Source: Anaerosolibacter sp.
GTDB taxonomy: Bacteria > Bacillota > Clostridia > Peptostreptococcales > Thermotaleaceae
Direction: 5' to 3'
Length of the DNA stretch: 64,000 nucleotides
Assembly (NCBI RefSeq): GCF_029240175.1
Contig: NZ_JARBTM010000012.1
Coordinates: 62,001 to 126,000, forward strand
Shown: positions 51,733 through 60,212 of the stretch, one piece after another
Layout: every line of letters starts with the position of its first letter
How positions within the stretch are numbered: position 1 is the stretch's first letter
Notes under the pieces: model-generated
Database searches by the model: none
The model's input: only the letters and a program-made list of their open reading frames with translations
Told to the model about the DNA's origin: nothing
Translations under genes and position numbers: made by a program

Positions 51733-51841
51733 TATTATATTTTATTGTTGTAATGGTATATATTTCCAATTCTTAATAACTAAGGGTGAGGCTATGGGAA
51801 GCAAGAAGGTATCACTAATGGGAAAATAATTGAAATGAAAG

Positions 51842-51865
51842 CTGCCTATGAAAGTAGGCAGTTTT
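51842..51865 (+). terminator. hairpin upstream of AIM24-like gene
   Basis: CTGCCTA (51842-51848), loop TGAAAG, TAGGCAG (51855-51861) and TTTT. It lies about 100 bases before the gene start in a 311-base gap with no other visible gene, so it may be a leader terminator or end a short RNA. Confidence 0.55.
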
Positions 51866-51962
51866 CTGCACTGTGAGATATAATAGAAGCAAAATTATTC
51901 AGACATTTCTCATAAACAAACGTATATGTAAATTGATAGCAAATAGAAAGAGGTGGATTTGT

Positions 51963-52775
51963 ATGCTAAAGGCCCATGAGGTAGATTATCAGATTTATGG
52001 AGATGATATGCAGTTTGTGGAAATTGTCCTAGATCAGCATGAAAGTATCATTGCAGAAGCAGGTGCCATGATGTATATGGAGCAAGGAATCCAGATGGAA
52101 ACGATCTTTGGAGATGGATCAGACAGAGATGGTCAGGGTGGATTAATGGGCAAATTGTTGGGAGCAGGAAAAAGAGTGATTACGGGTGAGAGCCTATTTA
52201 TGACAGCCTTTACGAATAGAGCAGTGTCTCAACAGAGAGTATCATTTGCAGCACCTTATCCTGGCAAGATTATTCCCCTAGATCTGCAGCAATATAGAGG
52301 ACAAATGATTTGTCAAAAAGATGCCTTTCTGTGTGCTGCAAAAGGTGTTTCGGTAAGTATTGCATTTCAGCGGAAGATTGGTGCTGGTCTTTTTGGCGGA
52401 GAAGGTTTTATTATGCAGAAACTAGAAGGAGACGGCCTTGCTTTTCTCCATGCAGGAGGTACGATTATTGAAAAAGAATTGAAGCATGGTGAGACACTGA
52501 GGGTAGATACGGGTTGTCTTGTTGCACTAACAAGTGAAGTGGATTATGATATCCAGTTTGTTGGAGGTGTGAAAAGTGCGTTGTTTGGAGGGGAAGGTCT
52601 ATTTTTTGCAACACTAACCGGCCCAGGAAAAGTATGGCTTCAGTCCCTGCCATTCAGTAGACTAGCAGATAGAATGTTTTCTGCTTCTCGAAGCAGGATG
52701 GGTGGAAAGTCCAAAGGAGAAGGCAGTGTGTTAGATGTATTAGGGGGTCTTGGGAATTTTATTGATGGAGATTAG
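51963..52775 (+). CDS. TIGR00266/AIM24 family protein
   Basis: The 270-residue beta-rich protein has the family pattern: [20 protein letters not shown], a glycine-rich run ([18 protein letters not shown]), [39 protein letters not shown] and [17 protein letters not shown]. Function is unknown; eukaryotic AIM24 is mitochondrial. It has no membrane helix. I start at ATG 51963 after AAAGAGGTGGATTT; the frame extends to 51873 without a ribosome site. Confidence 0.9.
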   Translation: MLKAHEVDYQIYGDDMQFVEIVLDQHESIIAEAGAMMYMEQGIQMETIFGDGSDRDGQGGLMGKLLGAGKRVITGESLFMTAFTNRAVSQQRVSFAAPYPGKIIPLDLQQYRGQMICQKDAFLCAAKGVSVSIAFQRKIGAGLFGGEGFIMQKLEGDGLAFLHAGGTIIEKELKHGETLRVDTGCLVALTSEVDYDIQFVGGVKSALFGGEGLFFATLTGPGKVWLQSLPFSRLADRMFSASRSRMGGKSKGEGSVLDVLGGLGNFIDGD

Positions 52776-52786
52776 AAATGAAGAGA

Positions 52787-52824
52787 ATAAGCCCATGTTC
52801 ATTCAATAATGAGCATGGGCTTTA
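52787..52824. terminator. bidirectional terminator
   Basis: ATAAGCCCATG near 52787 pairs with CATGGGCTTTAT ending near 52824 (mismatch in the upper stem). It is shared by the AIM24-like gene (+) and the DUF421 gene (-). Confidence 0.8.
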
Positions 52825-53514
52825 TCTTTTCTTAGAAGAAATCACATGTAATCCCTCGTCTTGCTGCCACTCGGCGAAAAAAACATCCTCCATTCTACTT
52901 AAATTGTGCATTTTTATTTGATCCATTAACCACTTTTCATCATGACCTATGGTAGCTAGATTTTCTTTTAAAATCTCTCCATCCGCAATCAATGCAATCG
53001 GTAGAAAAACAGGCTTTTGAGATATATTCAAGTCTTCATTGGTTGGTGATGTATACTGCCACTTTTTGAGAACGCTAATTGTACCGCCTGGCTCCAAAAT
53101 CCCATATTCTACTTGCCGAATGGAGAATACACCGTTATCCCGCAGTAATCGTTGTATTTCATTGATATCCATGTTGTTTTTCTTCAACTCTTCTATGTCT
53201 ATGTTACCATTACGAATAATAATCGAAGGCTGTCCTTCAAAAAATCCCCGGCTACGTCTGAATTTCTGTGTAATTATCTCGATGATATACATAAGCATTG
53301 TCCATAAAGCAATGCTAAACAGGATATACGTGATACTGATTTCTTGATCATAAACCGCATTACCTAGCAGTTCTCCTAATACAAGGGCTGAAATAAAATG
53401 GAAAGGTGTTGCTTGCCCAAGCTGAACTTTACCGATAATGTTTGTCGAAACAAGCAAGGCAGCCAAACCAATTGTTAGGGTCATGACTAGATGAGACAAG
53501 CGCGATAGATCCAT
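52822..53514 (-). CDS. DUF421 (YetF/YcaP-like) membrane protein
   Basis: The 230-residue product has three N-terminal membrane helices (about 5-80), then a cytoplasmic DUF421 domain: GQPSIIIRNGNIDIEELKKN, RLLRDNGVFSIRQVEYGILE and LIADGEILKENL. The family occurs widely in spore formers; some paralogs affect spore germination, but no biochemical role is settled. I start at ATG 53514 with AAAGGAGGATATCT upstream; the frame reaches 53556 without such a site. It is a single gene, convergent with the AIM24-like gene. Confidence 0.9.
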   Translation of the reverse strand: MDLSRLSHLVMTLTIGLAALLVSTNIIGKVQLGQATPFHFISALVLGELLGNAVYDQEISITYILFSIALWTMLMYIIEIITQKFRRSRGFFEGQPSIIIRNGNIDIEELKKNNMDINEIQRLLRDNGVFSIRQVEYGILEPGGTISVLKKWQYTSPTNEDLNISQKPVFLPIALIADGEILKENLATIGHDEKWLMDQIKMHNLSRMEDVFFAEWQQDEGLHVISSKKR

Positions 53515-53739
53515 ACAGATATCCTCCTTTCTATATATTAGTTTCCCATAAGGCAATAAGATATAATCGATTTTTTTTAATGATTCTACAAATTTAGAAT
53601 TATTTTACAAATTATCATTCGAGAATATTGAATGATTAGAGGGAAAAAATGGATTTTGCAGAATTATATATATTTATGATCGTACTTTGAATGGTGTTGG
53701 GCATGCTATGGGAACGAATGGATGGTAGGGGGATAGATT

Positions 53740-54387
53740 ATGAATGAAGTGTTAGAAATGATGACGGGATTTATTACGAGGGAGAATTACGGAAAAATGG
53801 AGTTGTTATTCATGGATGATCAATGTGGGGGGATAAAGATTCCTGTGGGAATTGTTGATGATGGAGAAGCATACCAGCAAGCCGTTATAAGAGAAGTGAA
53901 AGGGGTCACTGGCCTAAGTCAGCTAAAGCTAAAGAAGCTTATTAGCTACCTAGACCTAGAGCTTCCAATGGATCGACATATTGTTCTGAATCAAACTAAG
54001 GCATATAATAAACCGGATTATGAGAGTAATGGAAGGGCTGAGTTAAGTAGAGGTTGTACGGTAACAGGGATTCGAAGAAAAGGGGATTTCACCCAAGTTG
54101 AGTATATTGAATATGATCAATCATTAGAGGAAAATAATCTGTCCTATCAGATTATAGGTTGGGTTCCAACGAAATCCCTTACCCAAAGCAGTCGAAGATA
54201 TTTTTACCATCTAATATGTGAAGAGGAAACGCCGAAATATTGGGAATACAGCTTAGAAAACTGTAAAGTTAAATTGTTTTGGGCTCCCTTGACAAATCTG
54301 CCGGAGATTACACCACAACAAACGCCCTGGCTAAGATATTTTTTCAACTACTTAGAAAATAAGTGCAAATATAAAAATAATGGTTAA
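53740..54387 (+). CDS. Nudix-like protein with degenerate catalytic box
   Basis: The 215-residue product resembles a Nudix fold: GGIKIPVGIVDDGEAYQQAV then IREVKGVTGL. The box keeps RE but the EE pair of REUxEExGU is GV, so phosphohydrolase activity is doubtful. A middle segment (RGCTVTGIRRKGDFTQVEYI) is inserted, and the C-terminal part YHLICEEETPKYWEYSLENC and KLFWAPLTNLPEI recalls the final strands of Nudix proteins. It may be a binding or regulatory derivative. The start has GGTAGGGGGATAGATT upstream. It ends with a four-base convergent overlap with cwlD. Confidence 0.6.
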   Translation: MNEVLEMMTGFITRENYGKMELLFMDDQCGGIKIPVGIVDDGEAYQQAVIREVKGVTGLSQLKLKKLISYLDLELPMDRHIVLNQTKAYNKPDYESNGRAELSRGCTVTGIRRKGDFTQVEYIEYDQSLEENNLSYQIIGWVPTKSLTQSSRRYFYHLICEEETPKYWEYSLENCKVKLFWAPLTNLPEITPQQTPWLRYFFNYLENKCKYKNNG

Positions 54388-55124
54388 TAGCTATTTCTTA
54401 ATGCATAGATGATACCTTTGCTTATGGCTAAGGCTAACTGAGCTTGATACGCTTCATTTTGCAATCGATAGAAATCTTTGCTATTGGTCAAAAAACCTGT
54501 CTCAATGAGAATTCCTGGTGGTTTGGTTTCCCGCAAAATATAGTAATCTCCAGGGGCAATAGGGATTATCTTTTCTGTTTGACCCAGGTGATTTTTATAT
54601 ATGATTTCCTCAATCGTCTTATGGACGTTTTCTGCAATTCTTTTACTGTTTTGAGATCTTGGAAAATAAAAAATCCCTATTCCGCAGGCAGTGGGCTCAT
54701 CTGGACGGGCATCTGTATGGATGCTGACAAAAAGGTCAGGACTACTGTTGTTGATGATGTTCTTTCTAGCATCTAAATCTCGTTTGTATCTTGTGGCTGT
54801 AAGATGGCTTTGGTCTTCAAGCGATATGTCTTTGCTTCTTGTAAGTATTACTTTAACTTTCTGTTTTTGTAGTAGTGTTTTGATTCTTAATGCTAACCTA
54901 AGATTCAAGTCTTTTTCAAGGACATCTCCTTGAGATGTCCCACAGTCTATGCCGCCATGTCCAGGATCGATAACAACGGTGTGGGTGTAAGCCATATTGG
55001 ATAAGGTTTGAATAAATTCAAAGTGATTGTTTAGAAGTAAAGATCCTATCAGCAGTATAAGAACAAAAGATAATACAGCTACAATGCGAAAATTTACATG
55101 AATCAAAATAATCTTTCTTGCCAT
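54384..55124 (-). CDS. cwlD: N-acetylmuramoyl-L-alanine amidase, CwlD-like
   Basis: A zinc amidase (Amidase_3). The 246-residue product has an N-terminal membrane anchor (about 8-32) and the catalytic domain: VVIDPGHGGIDCGT (His56), EKDLNLRLALRI (Glu70), FVSIHTDARPDE (His about 125) and ILIETGFLTNSKD (catalytic Glu). CwlD starts formation of muramic delta-lactam in the spore cortex, and its presence supports an endospore-forming host. I start at ATG 55124 because GAAGGGTGAG lies upstream; GTG 55133 overlaps that site. Other cell-wall amidases share this layout, so CwlD is probable, not certain. Confidence 0.88.
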   Translation of the reverse strand: MARKIILIHVNFRIVAVLSFVLILLIGSLLLNNHFEFIQTLSNMAYTHTVVIDPGHGGIDCGTSQGDVLEKDLNLRLALRIKTLLQKQKVKVILTRSKDISLEDQSHLTATRYKRDLDARKNIINNSSPDLFVSIHTDARPDEPTACGIGIFYFPRSQNSKRIAENVHKTIEEIIYKNHLGQTEKIIPIAPGDYYILRETKPPGILIETGFLTNSKDFYRLQNEAYQAQLALAISKGIIYALRNSY

Positions 55125-55247
55125 TGAACTCACCCTTCACAGCGTTTTAACCATATATCCTATGCAAAATTCCAGCAATAATGCTTCATAATAAAGAAAA
55201 AAGAGGGAAAACTAGAATGCATAAGATAAGAAAAAGGGAGAGATTGT

Positions 55248-56477
55248 ATGCATTCTAGTCCTAGCATCCACGTGAAAAATGAAGTTGGAAAGTTGAAAAG
55301 GGTACTGCTTCATCGGCCAGGTGGGGAGATTGAAAATATCGTACCAGATTATTTAAGACGGTTATTATTTGATGAAATTGCATATCTAAAACAGGCGCAG
55401 AAAGAACACGATCAATTTGCCCAAATCATGAGAAATGAAGGGGTAGACGTAATATACCTAACAGATTTGATGGCGGAGGTACTGGAGAATTGTGAAGTAA
55501 GAAAGAAATTTTTATTTGATTTCATGATGGAGGGTAGAGTCACTACGCCTGGACTCCAAGACGCATTACAGGAATATTTTGATCCAATGGGACCAAAAGA
55601 GATGATAGACAAGTGCATCGAAGGCGTTCGGAAAGAGGAGTTAAAGCATATTAAACCGAAAGCACTTGGAGATATGGTAAAAAATCCTTATCCCTTCTAT
55701 CTAGATCCTATCCCCAATTTATATTTCCAACGGGATCCCTTTGCTTCTATTGGAAATGGTATCAGCTTAAATGTTATGTCATCAACGACACGTAATCGTG
55801 AAACACTTTTTGCGAAATATCTATTTGATCACCATCCAAGTTTTAAGGGAGTATCTAGGTGGTACAACAGAGATAAAACCCACCCAATTGAGGGCGGTGA
55901 TATTTTGGTGTTATCAGAAAAAATTGTAGCTATAGGCATTAGTGAGCGAACAGACCCAATCGCCGTCGAAAAGGTATCTGAGAATCTATTGAAATCTGAT
56001 GAATCCTTTGAGGTTGTATTAGCTTTTGATATCCCTAAGACTAGGGCATATATGCATCTCGATACAGTATTTACTATGGTAGATTGCGATAAATTTACGA
56101 TCTACCCGGGAATAGAGGAACCCCTAGATGTTTATAGCATTAAACGGAAGAGGGGGGATGCTTTTCATATCTCATACGAAGCGAGCAAGCTTGAGGATAT
56201 ACTTAAAAAATATCTTAACCTACCAGCGGTTCGGTTGATTCGATGTGGTGATGGGGACTATATTGCTGCTGGAAGAGAACAATGGAGTGATGGAAGTAAT
56301 ACACTGGCCATTGCACCAGGTAAAGTTGTATGTTATGACCGCAATTATATAACAAATCAGGCTTTAAGAAAAAATGGGGTCGAAGTGCTAGAGTTTGACT
56401 CCTATGAATTGTCTAGAGGGAGAGGCGGTCCACGATGTATGAGTATGCCGCTATTACGGGATGATATTCAATCGTAG
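55248..56477 (+). CDS. arcA: arginine deiminase
   Basis: Converts arginine to citrulline and ammonia. The 409-residue product has LKRVLLHRPGGEIENI, FQRDPFASIGNGISLN, EGGDILVLSEK, HLDTVFTMVDCDKF and the nucleophile in RGRGGPRCMSMPL (Cys397). The start has AAAAAGGGAGAGATT upstream. The usual partners (arcB, arcC, arcD) are not adjacent, so the pathway must be completed elsewhere, or the enzyme has a separate role. It is monocistronic. Confidence 0.96.
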   Translation: MHSSPSIHVKNEVGKLKRVLLHRPGGEIENIVPDYLRRLLFDEIAYLKQAQKEHDQFAQIMRNEGVDVIYLTDLMAEVLENCEVRKKFLFDFMMEGRVTTPGLQDALQEYFDPMGPKEMIDKCIEGVRKEELKHIKPKALGDMVKNPYPFYLDPIPNLYFQRDPFASIGNGISLNVMSSTTRNRETLFAKYLFDHHPSFKGVSRWYNRDKTHPIEGGDILVLSEKIVAIGISERTDPIAVEKVSENLLKSDESFEVVLAFDIPKTRAYMHLDTVFTMVDCDKFTIYPGIEEPLDVYSIKRKRGDAFHISYEASKLEDILKKYLNLPAVRLIRCGDGDYIAAGREQWSDGSNTLAIAPGKVVCYDRNYITNQALRKNGVEVLEFDSYELSRGRGGPRCMSMPLLRDDIQS

Positions 56478-56611
56478 TTATATGTATGGCTGTGGGTTAT
56501 AAGTATCTATAAGTAAAATCTATGAATCGTAGGGATAGACCCTGTGGGTAAATTATTGAGATTAACCATTAAATATGATATATTATTATGGAAATCTATT
56601 ATGTTTTCCTG

Positions 56612-56721
56612 TTAAAGGGGAGTAGCTGCCCGATTGGGTTGATAAAGTCAACAACCGATGGTATGAATAACCGTCTGGCTTTATCCTTTGGTTTTTCGAA
56701 GAAGTAAGACCTTTAGCATAG
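56612..56721 (+). promoter_or_regulatory. yybP-ykoY (Mn2+) riboswitch
   Basis: TTAAAGGGGAGTAGC (from 56612) and GTAAGACCTTTAGC (to about 56718) are the conserved ends; their TAAAGG and CCTTTA form the closing stem. Between them GCCCG, AAGTCAACA and ACCGTCTGGC match the class as I remember it. The class senses manganese and normally controls Mn2+ exporters. Here the next gene is KtrA-like. The gap 56478-56885 contains this element and its platform only. Confidence 0.75.
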
Positions 56722-56764
56722 TTTTATCTATTTAGATAAGATTGTGTTAGGGGTCTTTTATTTT
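56707..56764 (+). terminator. riboswitch expression platform terminator
   Basis: AAGACC (56706-56711) and an inner stem TTATCTA / TAGATAA are followed by GGGTCTTTTATTTT (56751-56764). The 5' arm overlaps the 3' side of the riboswitch closing stem, so ligand binding and termination exclude each other. Confidence 0.7.
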
Positions 56765-56885
56765 ATAGGGTCTTTTGATCATAGATAAGGTAAGGAAGTA
56801 TGGGTATAATGCTAGGTTTAAATAAAGGTAATCGGGACAAAATACTGATTCAACAGGTAGAAATATTTCATAAAGGGGTGCTTAT

Positions 56886-57536
56886 ATGAGACAGTTTATA
56901 GTAATTGGGTGTGGACGGTTTGGATCTAGTGTTGCAAAAACCTTGTATGAAGCAGGATATGATGTGTTAGCTATTGATAGGGATGAAGATGCAATACAAG
57001 AAATAAGCGACTTTGTCACCCATGCTGTTCAGGTGGATGCAACGGATGAGACATCAATCAAGTCCTTAGGAATCAGAAATTTTGATGTGGCAATTGTAGC
57101 CATTGGGTCCGATATTCAATCTTCTATTCTTGTGACCCTAATGGCAAAGGAACTTGGGGTGAAGTTTGTAGTAGCAAAGGCATTGAATGAGCTTCAAGCC
57201 AAAGTACTCTATAGAATCGGTGCAGATAGAGTGGTGTTTCCCGAGCGCGATATGGGTATTCGTGTAGCCCATAATCTTATGTCTGCAAATATACTGGACA
57301 ATATTGAATTGGCATCAAATTATAGTATTTTGGAAATTGCCGCTATGAAAGAATGGGAAGGGAGAAGCTTAAAAGAGTTAAACTTGAGAAAAAAGTATGG
57401 GATTCATGTATTGATCATAAAACGAGGAGATGTATTAAATAGTGCACCAAAACCTGGAGATATTATTCAGAAAGGTGATGTCTTGGTTGTCATTGGATAT
57501 AAGGAGGAACTGAAAAAATTAGATTTAATTGACTAA
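56886..57536 (+). CDS. ktrA: KtrA/TrkA-type potassium uptake regulatory subunit
   Basis: The 216-residue cytoplasmic RCK protein has TrkA-N (QFIVIGCGRFGSSVAKTLYE, GxGxxG; Asp30-like AIDRDEDA; VQVDATDETSI) and TrkA-C (about 140-216; GDVLVVIGYKEEL). It gates a KtrB-type K+ channel in response to nucleotides and often c-di-AMP. No ktrB is next to it. The start follows AAAGGGGTGCTTAT. It lies downstream of a Mn2+-type riboswitch, which is unusual for a potassium gene. Confidence 0.92.
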   Translation: MRQFIVIGCGRFGSSVAKTLYEAGYDVLAIDRDEDAIQEISDFVTHAVQVDATDETSIKSLGIRNFDVAIVAIGSDIQSSILVTLMAKELGVKFVVAKALNELQAKVLYRIGADRVVFPERDMGIRVAHNLMSANILDNIELASNYSILEIAAMKEWEGRSLKELNLRKKYGIHVLIIKRGDVLNSAPKPGDIIQKGDVLVVIGYKEELKKLDLID

Positions 57537-57604
57537 AGGAAATTTATATATATGGTCAACAAGGGGCATTCTATAAATAGAATACTTTAAGGAGTAGATT
57601 GCCC

Positions 57605-57892
57605 ATGAAAATAAACAAAATTAGGGAAATGACCTATTTTGATGAATCAGTGGAAGTGACCTTAGACGTTGAACTTGATAAGGATATTAGCAATCGCTGG
57701 GATCTTGAAGATCCATATGTGCTGGCAGTTTATACCAAGGATGATGATCTGCATCTAGATTATGTGGAGCTGCTTGAAGAAGGAATGATCGTCCACGGAT
57801 ATGAAATGAATGAGAATGAAATGCAGCAGGTTTCTGAGTTTTTAGAACGTCATAAAGTGAAAGAAAAGATTGATAATTCACAAAAGACTTAA
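57605..57892 (+). CDS. hypothetical acidic protein, 95 aa
   Basis: ATG 57605 follows AAGGAGTAGATT. The product is strongly acidic (MKINKIREMTYFDESVEVTL, then DLEDPYVLAVYTKDDDLHLD) and soluble, ending in a helix. The gap to ktrA is 68 bases without a terminator, so the two may share the riboswitch-controlled transcript. I do not recognise the family. Confidence 0.7.
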   Translation: MKINKIREMTYFDESVEVTLDVELDKDISNRWDLEDPYVLAVYTKDDDLHLDYVELLEEGMIVHGYEMNENEMQQVSEFLERHKVKEKIDNSQKT

Positions 57893-57922
57893 AAAGTCAG
57901 CAATAATACTGCTGACTTTTTT
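57891..57922 (+). terminator. terminator of ktrA unit
   Basis: AAAAAGTCAGCA (57891-57902) pairs with TGCTGACTTTTTT (57910-57922). Confidence 0.9.
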
Positions 57923-57965
57923 ATACTATAAAACAGTGTGCCTGTTTAATATTTCGTGTTAACGC

Positions 57966-58030
57966 TTGACATTTACAATATAATTAGTATACTAATAGTT
58001 ATGAATAAATATAATTAGCATGCTAATTAT
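57966..58030 (+). promoter_or_regulatory. marR promoter with two palindromic operators
   Basis: TTGACA (57966-57971), 16 bases, TATACT (57988-57993). ATTAGTATACTAAT (57983-57996) is palindromic and covers the -10. ATAATTAGCATGCTAATTAT (58011-58030) is a perfect 20-bp palindrome sharing ATTAG...CTAAT. Two MarR-dimer sites and autorepression are inferred. Confidence 0.85.
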
Positions 58031-58068
58031 ATTGGAGTAGCAAAATTTCTTTGGGAGGTTGTCATTAC

Positions 58069-58512
58069 ATGGAAAGAACAATGAATGATGTGGGATACCT
58101 CATTAATAAGGCTGCTAGACTAACCAAATGGGAATTAAACAATAGATTGGGTGATGTAGGTCTCACCTCGCCTCAGTTTGCCGTTCTTAGAGAAATATTT
58201 TGCAACGAAAGCAAAGGTGATAAAAAAGCAGATCTTACACCAGCAACTATTGCAGAGCGGGTATATGCAGACCGCCCTACCATATCTGGCATTATTCAAA
58301 GGCTTACCGACCAAGGCTGGGTACAAAGGGTAGAAAATCCTAATGATAGAAGATCAAAAATTATCGTGCTAACGGACAAATCCATAGCGCTTATGGGAAC
58401 CCTTGATTCCTTAAGTAGTGAAACCATGAAGAAAGGGTTAAAGGATTTTTCAGAGGAAGAGATAGCAGATTTAAGAAAGTATTTGCTAAAAGTTATTAAC
58501 AACTTTGTATAA
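58069..58512 (+). CDS. MarR-family transcriptional regulator
   Basis: The 147-residue product has the MarR winged helix: LTSPQFAVLREIFCN, ATIAERVYADRPTISGIIQR and the wing VENPNDRRSKIIVLTD. I start at ATG 58069 with GGGAGG ten bases upstream; TTG 58051 overlaps that site. The MATE gene follows 18 bases after the stop, forming a classic regulator-efflux unit. The palindromes at its promoter are its likely targets. The inducing compound is unknown. Confidence 0.93.
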   Translation: MERTMNDVGYLINKAARLTKWELNNRLGDVGLTSPQFAVLREIFCNESKGDKKADLTPATIAERVYADRPTISGIIQRLTDQGWVQRVENPNDRRSKIIVLTDKSIALMGTLDSLSSETMKKGLKDFSEEEIADLRKYLLKVINNFV

Positions 58513-58530
58513 GAGAACAGGAGTGTGTCT

Positions 58531-59907
58531 ATGGATCAAGCAACATTACTAGGAGAAGAGAAAGTATCGAAGCTTTTATTAAAGTTTTCTGTACCCGCTA
58601 TTATTGGTATGCTGGTAAATGCGCTATATAACATGGTGGATCGTATTTTTATCGGCAATGGTGTAGGTTCCCTTGGAATTGCAGGGATAACCATTGGTTT
58701 TCCCATTATGCTGGTGATTATGGCATGTGCTATGCTGATAGGGATTGGGTCCACATCTTTATTGTCTATTCGATTGGGTGAGCAGAAACGGGATGAGGCA
58801 GAATTAATCATCGGAAATGGAATGGTATTACTCATTCTGGTCTCTTTGATAATAACCATTCCAGGACTTATATTTTTAGACCCGCTTTTGAAGCTTTTTG
58901 GTGCAAGTCAAGCGGTTTTACCCTATGCAAAGGATTATTTGAGTATTATTCTTTTCGGAACCGTATTTCAATCTATTGGCTTTGGCATGAATAATTATAT
59001 TCGAGCTGAAGGAAACCCCAGAATTGCCATGTTTACTATGTTGATTGGTGCCATCATGAACACCATTTTAGATCCGATCTTCATTTTCGTTTTTGATTGG
59101 GGGATTAAAGGCGCTGCTTTAGCAACGATAATATCACAGGCTATTTCAGCTATTTGGGTATTGATGTATTTCTTTGGGGGCAAGAGTTTATTGAAGATTC
59201 ACCTGAAAAATCTGCAACTAAGTCCATCTCTGGTAGGAAAAATTGTAGCCATGGGGTCAGCACCTTTTGTTATGCAGTTGGCAGCTAGCTTGTTGAGTGT
59301 TATTATGAACAGACAACTTATTTTACATGGAAGTGATGTTGCTATATCAGGCGTGGGTGTGGTGAATAGCATTGCAATGATCATATTGATGCCTATTTTT
59401 GGAATAAACCAAGGGGTTCAGCCTATTATCGGGTATAATTACGGTGCGAAGAAATTTAACCGCGTGAAAGAGGCGCTAAAGTTAGGTATTTTTGCTGCCA
59501 CATGTATTACTACCCTTGGCTTCATTGTCACAAGGCTATTTCCAGTACAATTGATCGCTATATTTAATCGAACCGATCAAGAACTCATCGAATTTGGAAG
59601 TTATGCTTTAGGAATATTTTTAATTTTTCTTCCTATCATAGGTTTCCAAATTATATCTGCAAACTATTTCCAAGCCATCGGGAAACCGAAGCAGGCAGCA
59701 TTTTTAAGCTTATCGAGACAAGTATTGCTTTTAATTCCTGCATTATTCATTCTCCCAAGGTTTTTAGGGTTAAAGGGTGTTTTAATGGCAGCGCCAGTTG
59801 CTGATATAGGTTCTTCAATCATTACAGGAATTTGGTTATTTATGGAGCTTCGAAGTCTAGAAGATAAACATCAAGAAAGCAAAGCTTCTAAACCACTGAT
59901 GGAGTAG
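58531..59907 (+). CDS. MATE family efflux transporter
   Basis: The 458-residue, twelve-helix protein starts at ATG 58531 after ACAGGAGTGTG. It is a NorM/DinF-like MATE: LLKFSVPAIIGMLVNALYN, VDRIFIGNGVGSLGIAGITI, GSTSLLSIRLGEQKRDEAEL, ANYFQAIGKPKQAAFLSLSR. It exports drugs or other organic cations using Na+ or H+. Control by the co-transcribed MarR protein is likely. It is ended by a hairpin 34 bases on. Confidence 0.94.
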   Translation: MDQATLLGEEKVSKLLLKFSVPAIIGMLVNALYNMVDRIFIGNGVGSLGIAGITIGFPIMLVIMACAMLIGIGSTSLLSIRLGEQKRDEAELIIGNGMVLLILVSLIITIPGLIFLDPLLKLFGASQAVLPYAKDYLSIILFGTVFQSIGFGMNNYIRAEGNPRIAMFTMLIGAIMNTILDPIFIFVFDWGIKGAALATIISQAISAIWVLMYFFGGKSLLKIHLKNLQLSPSLVGKIVAMGSAPFVMQLAASLLSVIMNRQLILHGSDVAISGVGVVNSIAMIILMPIFGINQGVQPIIGYNYGAKKFNRVKEALKLGIFAATCITTLGFIVTRLFPVQLIAIFNRTDQELIEFGSYALGIFLIFLPIIGFQIISANYFQAIGKPKQAAFLSLSRQVLLLIPALFILPRFLGLKGVLMAAPVADIGSSIITGIWLFMELRSLEDKHQESKASKPLME

Positions 59908-59940
59908 GAAAAATATAGAATACGATTTGCCGAAGTAAAG

Positions 59941-59966
59941 ACATCTGCCTTTGAGCAGGTGTTTTT
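59941..59966 (+). terminator. terminator of marR-MATE
   Basis: ACATCTGC (59941-59948) pairs with GCAGGTGT (59955-59962), then TTTTCTTT. Confidence 0.8.
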
Positions 59967-59970
59967 CTTT

Positions 59971-60144
59971 GATATCTAGGAAATTATGGTCTTAAATTTC
60001 CTGGATATAGGGGATTTTTAAAGGGGTTCACCCCTTTATGTATAATAATTGGAGGGTTACAGCGAAGCGTCATAGGGAACTATTAGTTCCCTGTGAAGAA
60101 CAAAAGCATTTCCTTAGATATTAGAGCATTAAATGCTTTTGTTC
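59971..60144 (+). ncRNA. structured intergenic region before rarA (6S RNA candidate)
   Basis: Four hairpins follow each other: ATATCTAGGAAATT / AAATTTCCTGGATAT (59972-60008), AAAGGGG / CCCCTTT (60020-60037), AGGGAACTA / TAGTTCCCT (60073-60091) and GAACAAAAGCATT / AATGCTTTTGTTC (60098-60144). The first arm can also pair with ATTTCCTTAGATAT (60108-60121), closing a rod of about 150 bases. In Bacillus a 6S RNA gene lies near rarA (yrvN); position and length fit, but I cannot confirm the 6S consensus. A repeat element is the alternative. Confidence 0.3.
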
Positions 60145-60212
60145 AGAAAGAGAAGGTTTTTTAGAAAGAAAAAAGAATATAGTATTTGAATATGACGAAA
60201 AAGGTGATGAGG

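Noticed and set aside
56612-56721. c-di-AMP (ydaO-yuaA) riboswitch, expected before ktrA
   Set aside because: The conserved ydaO strands (e.g. CCGAATCCGTCAGCTAACC) are not present; the ends match yybP-ykoY instead.
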